In this document: piece after piece, positions 6,015-6,177 of the stretch
Numbering within the stretch: position 1 is the stretch's first letter
How the letters are laid out: each line of letters opens with the position of its first letter
Assembly (NCBI GenBank): GCA_049424465.1
Contig: JBMSSR010000166.1
Span: 1 to 6,177 of the forward strand
Length of the DNA stretch: 6,177 nt
Direction of reading: 5' to 3'
Source: UBA668 sp049424465
GTDB taxonomy: Bacteria; Actinomycetota; Acidimicrobiia; Acidimicrobiales; Ilumatobacteraceae
Notes under the pieces: generated by a model
Database searches by the model: none
The model's input: the letters and a program-made list of their open reading frames with translations, nothing else
What the model was told of the DNA's origin: nothing
Made by a program: the position numbers and the translations under genes

Positions 6015-6177
6015 ATGACCGATGCAGCATCGCCGGACGGCAGCCTCACTACGCCGAACGAGTCGTCGGTGTTCCGTACGCGCGACTTGTCGGTGTACTA
6101 CGGCGACTTCCGGGCCGTACGCGACGTGAGCCTCGACATCCGCCAGCGCGAGATCACCGCGTTCATCGGCCCCTCGG
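6015..6177 (+). CDS. pstB: Phosphate ABC transporter ATPase PstB, 5' part only
   Basis: PstB is the cytoplasmic ATP-hydrolysing subunit that powers phosphate import. Only the first 54 codons are in the window; the gene runs off the right edge. A Ser/Thr/Pro-rich N-terminal tail (about 1-17) precedes the start of the nucleotide-binding domain, FRTRDLSVYYGDFRAVRDVS (20-39). The Tyr residues at 28-29 are positioned like the aromatic A-loop that stacks on adenine. The reading stops at FIGPS (50-54), the beginning of the Walker A loop, so Walker B, signature and H-loop cannot be checked. The start is ambiguous. ATG 6015 has a strong Shine-Dalgarno. GTG 5958 would add 19 residues and overlap the pstA stop as GTGA, a usual coupled arrangement. 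A phoU gene is the expected next neighbour but is not visible. Confidence 0.92.
   Translation, partial: MTDAASPDGSLTTPNESSVFRTRDLSVYYGDFRAVRDVSLDIRQREITAFIGPS

Noticed and set aside
1..6177. Mobile element, CRISPR array, tRNA or defence system
   Set aside because: No terminal inverted repeats, spaced repeats, transposase, integrase, tRNA-like fold or defence-type gene was seen on either strand; all clear genes are intact phosphate-metabolism genes apart from one small unknown.

Overview
The window is high-GC bacterial DNA (roughly two-thirds G+C by eye, codons ending mostly in G or C, frequent GTG starts). It carries a phosphate-metabolism block, all on the + strand. The codon style, the actinobacterial-type PHO box before pstS, a candidate leaderless ppk transcript and TANNNT-type -10 hexamers point to an actinobacterium. 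A marine or soil Acidimicrobiia-type lineage fits the protein sequences best, but this placement is inference and no rRNA or marker gene is present to confirm it.

Layout, left to right. Positions 1-265 hold no convincing gene and end in a G-rich tract. A small 87-residue protein of unknown function (313-576) follows, with its own -10-like hexamer and a good Shine-Dalgarno. A GC-rich segment with competing inverted repeats (577-630) separates it from ppk1 (661-2706), a full-length polyphosphate kinase in which all the expected active-site residues can be located. A 200-bp gap (2707-2906) holds a hairpin just after ppk1, an 11-nt direct-repeat PHO box, a -10 candidate and a strong Shine-Dalgarno. 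After it come pstS (2907-3968, phosphate-binding lipoprotein), a perfect 13-bp stem-loop (3979-4010), pstC (4022-4987), pstA (4996-5961) and the first 54 codons of pstB (from 6015, cut off by the window edge inside the Walker A motif).

How the genes work together: PstS captures inorganic phosphate outside the membrane, PstC and PstA form the channel, and PstB supplies ATP hydrolysis. PPK1 can then store the gamma-phosphate of ATP as polyphosphate or run in reverse. The PHO box before pstS predicts induction of pstSCAB by phosphate starvation through a PhoP/PhoB-type regulator. The stem-loop after pstS probably lets the binding protein be made in excess over the membrane components.

The genes themselves are ordinary and intact, and I see no mobile element, CRISPR array, RNA gene or undescribed multi-gene system. 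The points worth a second look are the unknown small gene, the regulatory DNA around pstS, the pstS-pstC stem-loop and the apparently leaderless ppk1 start.
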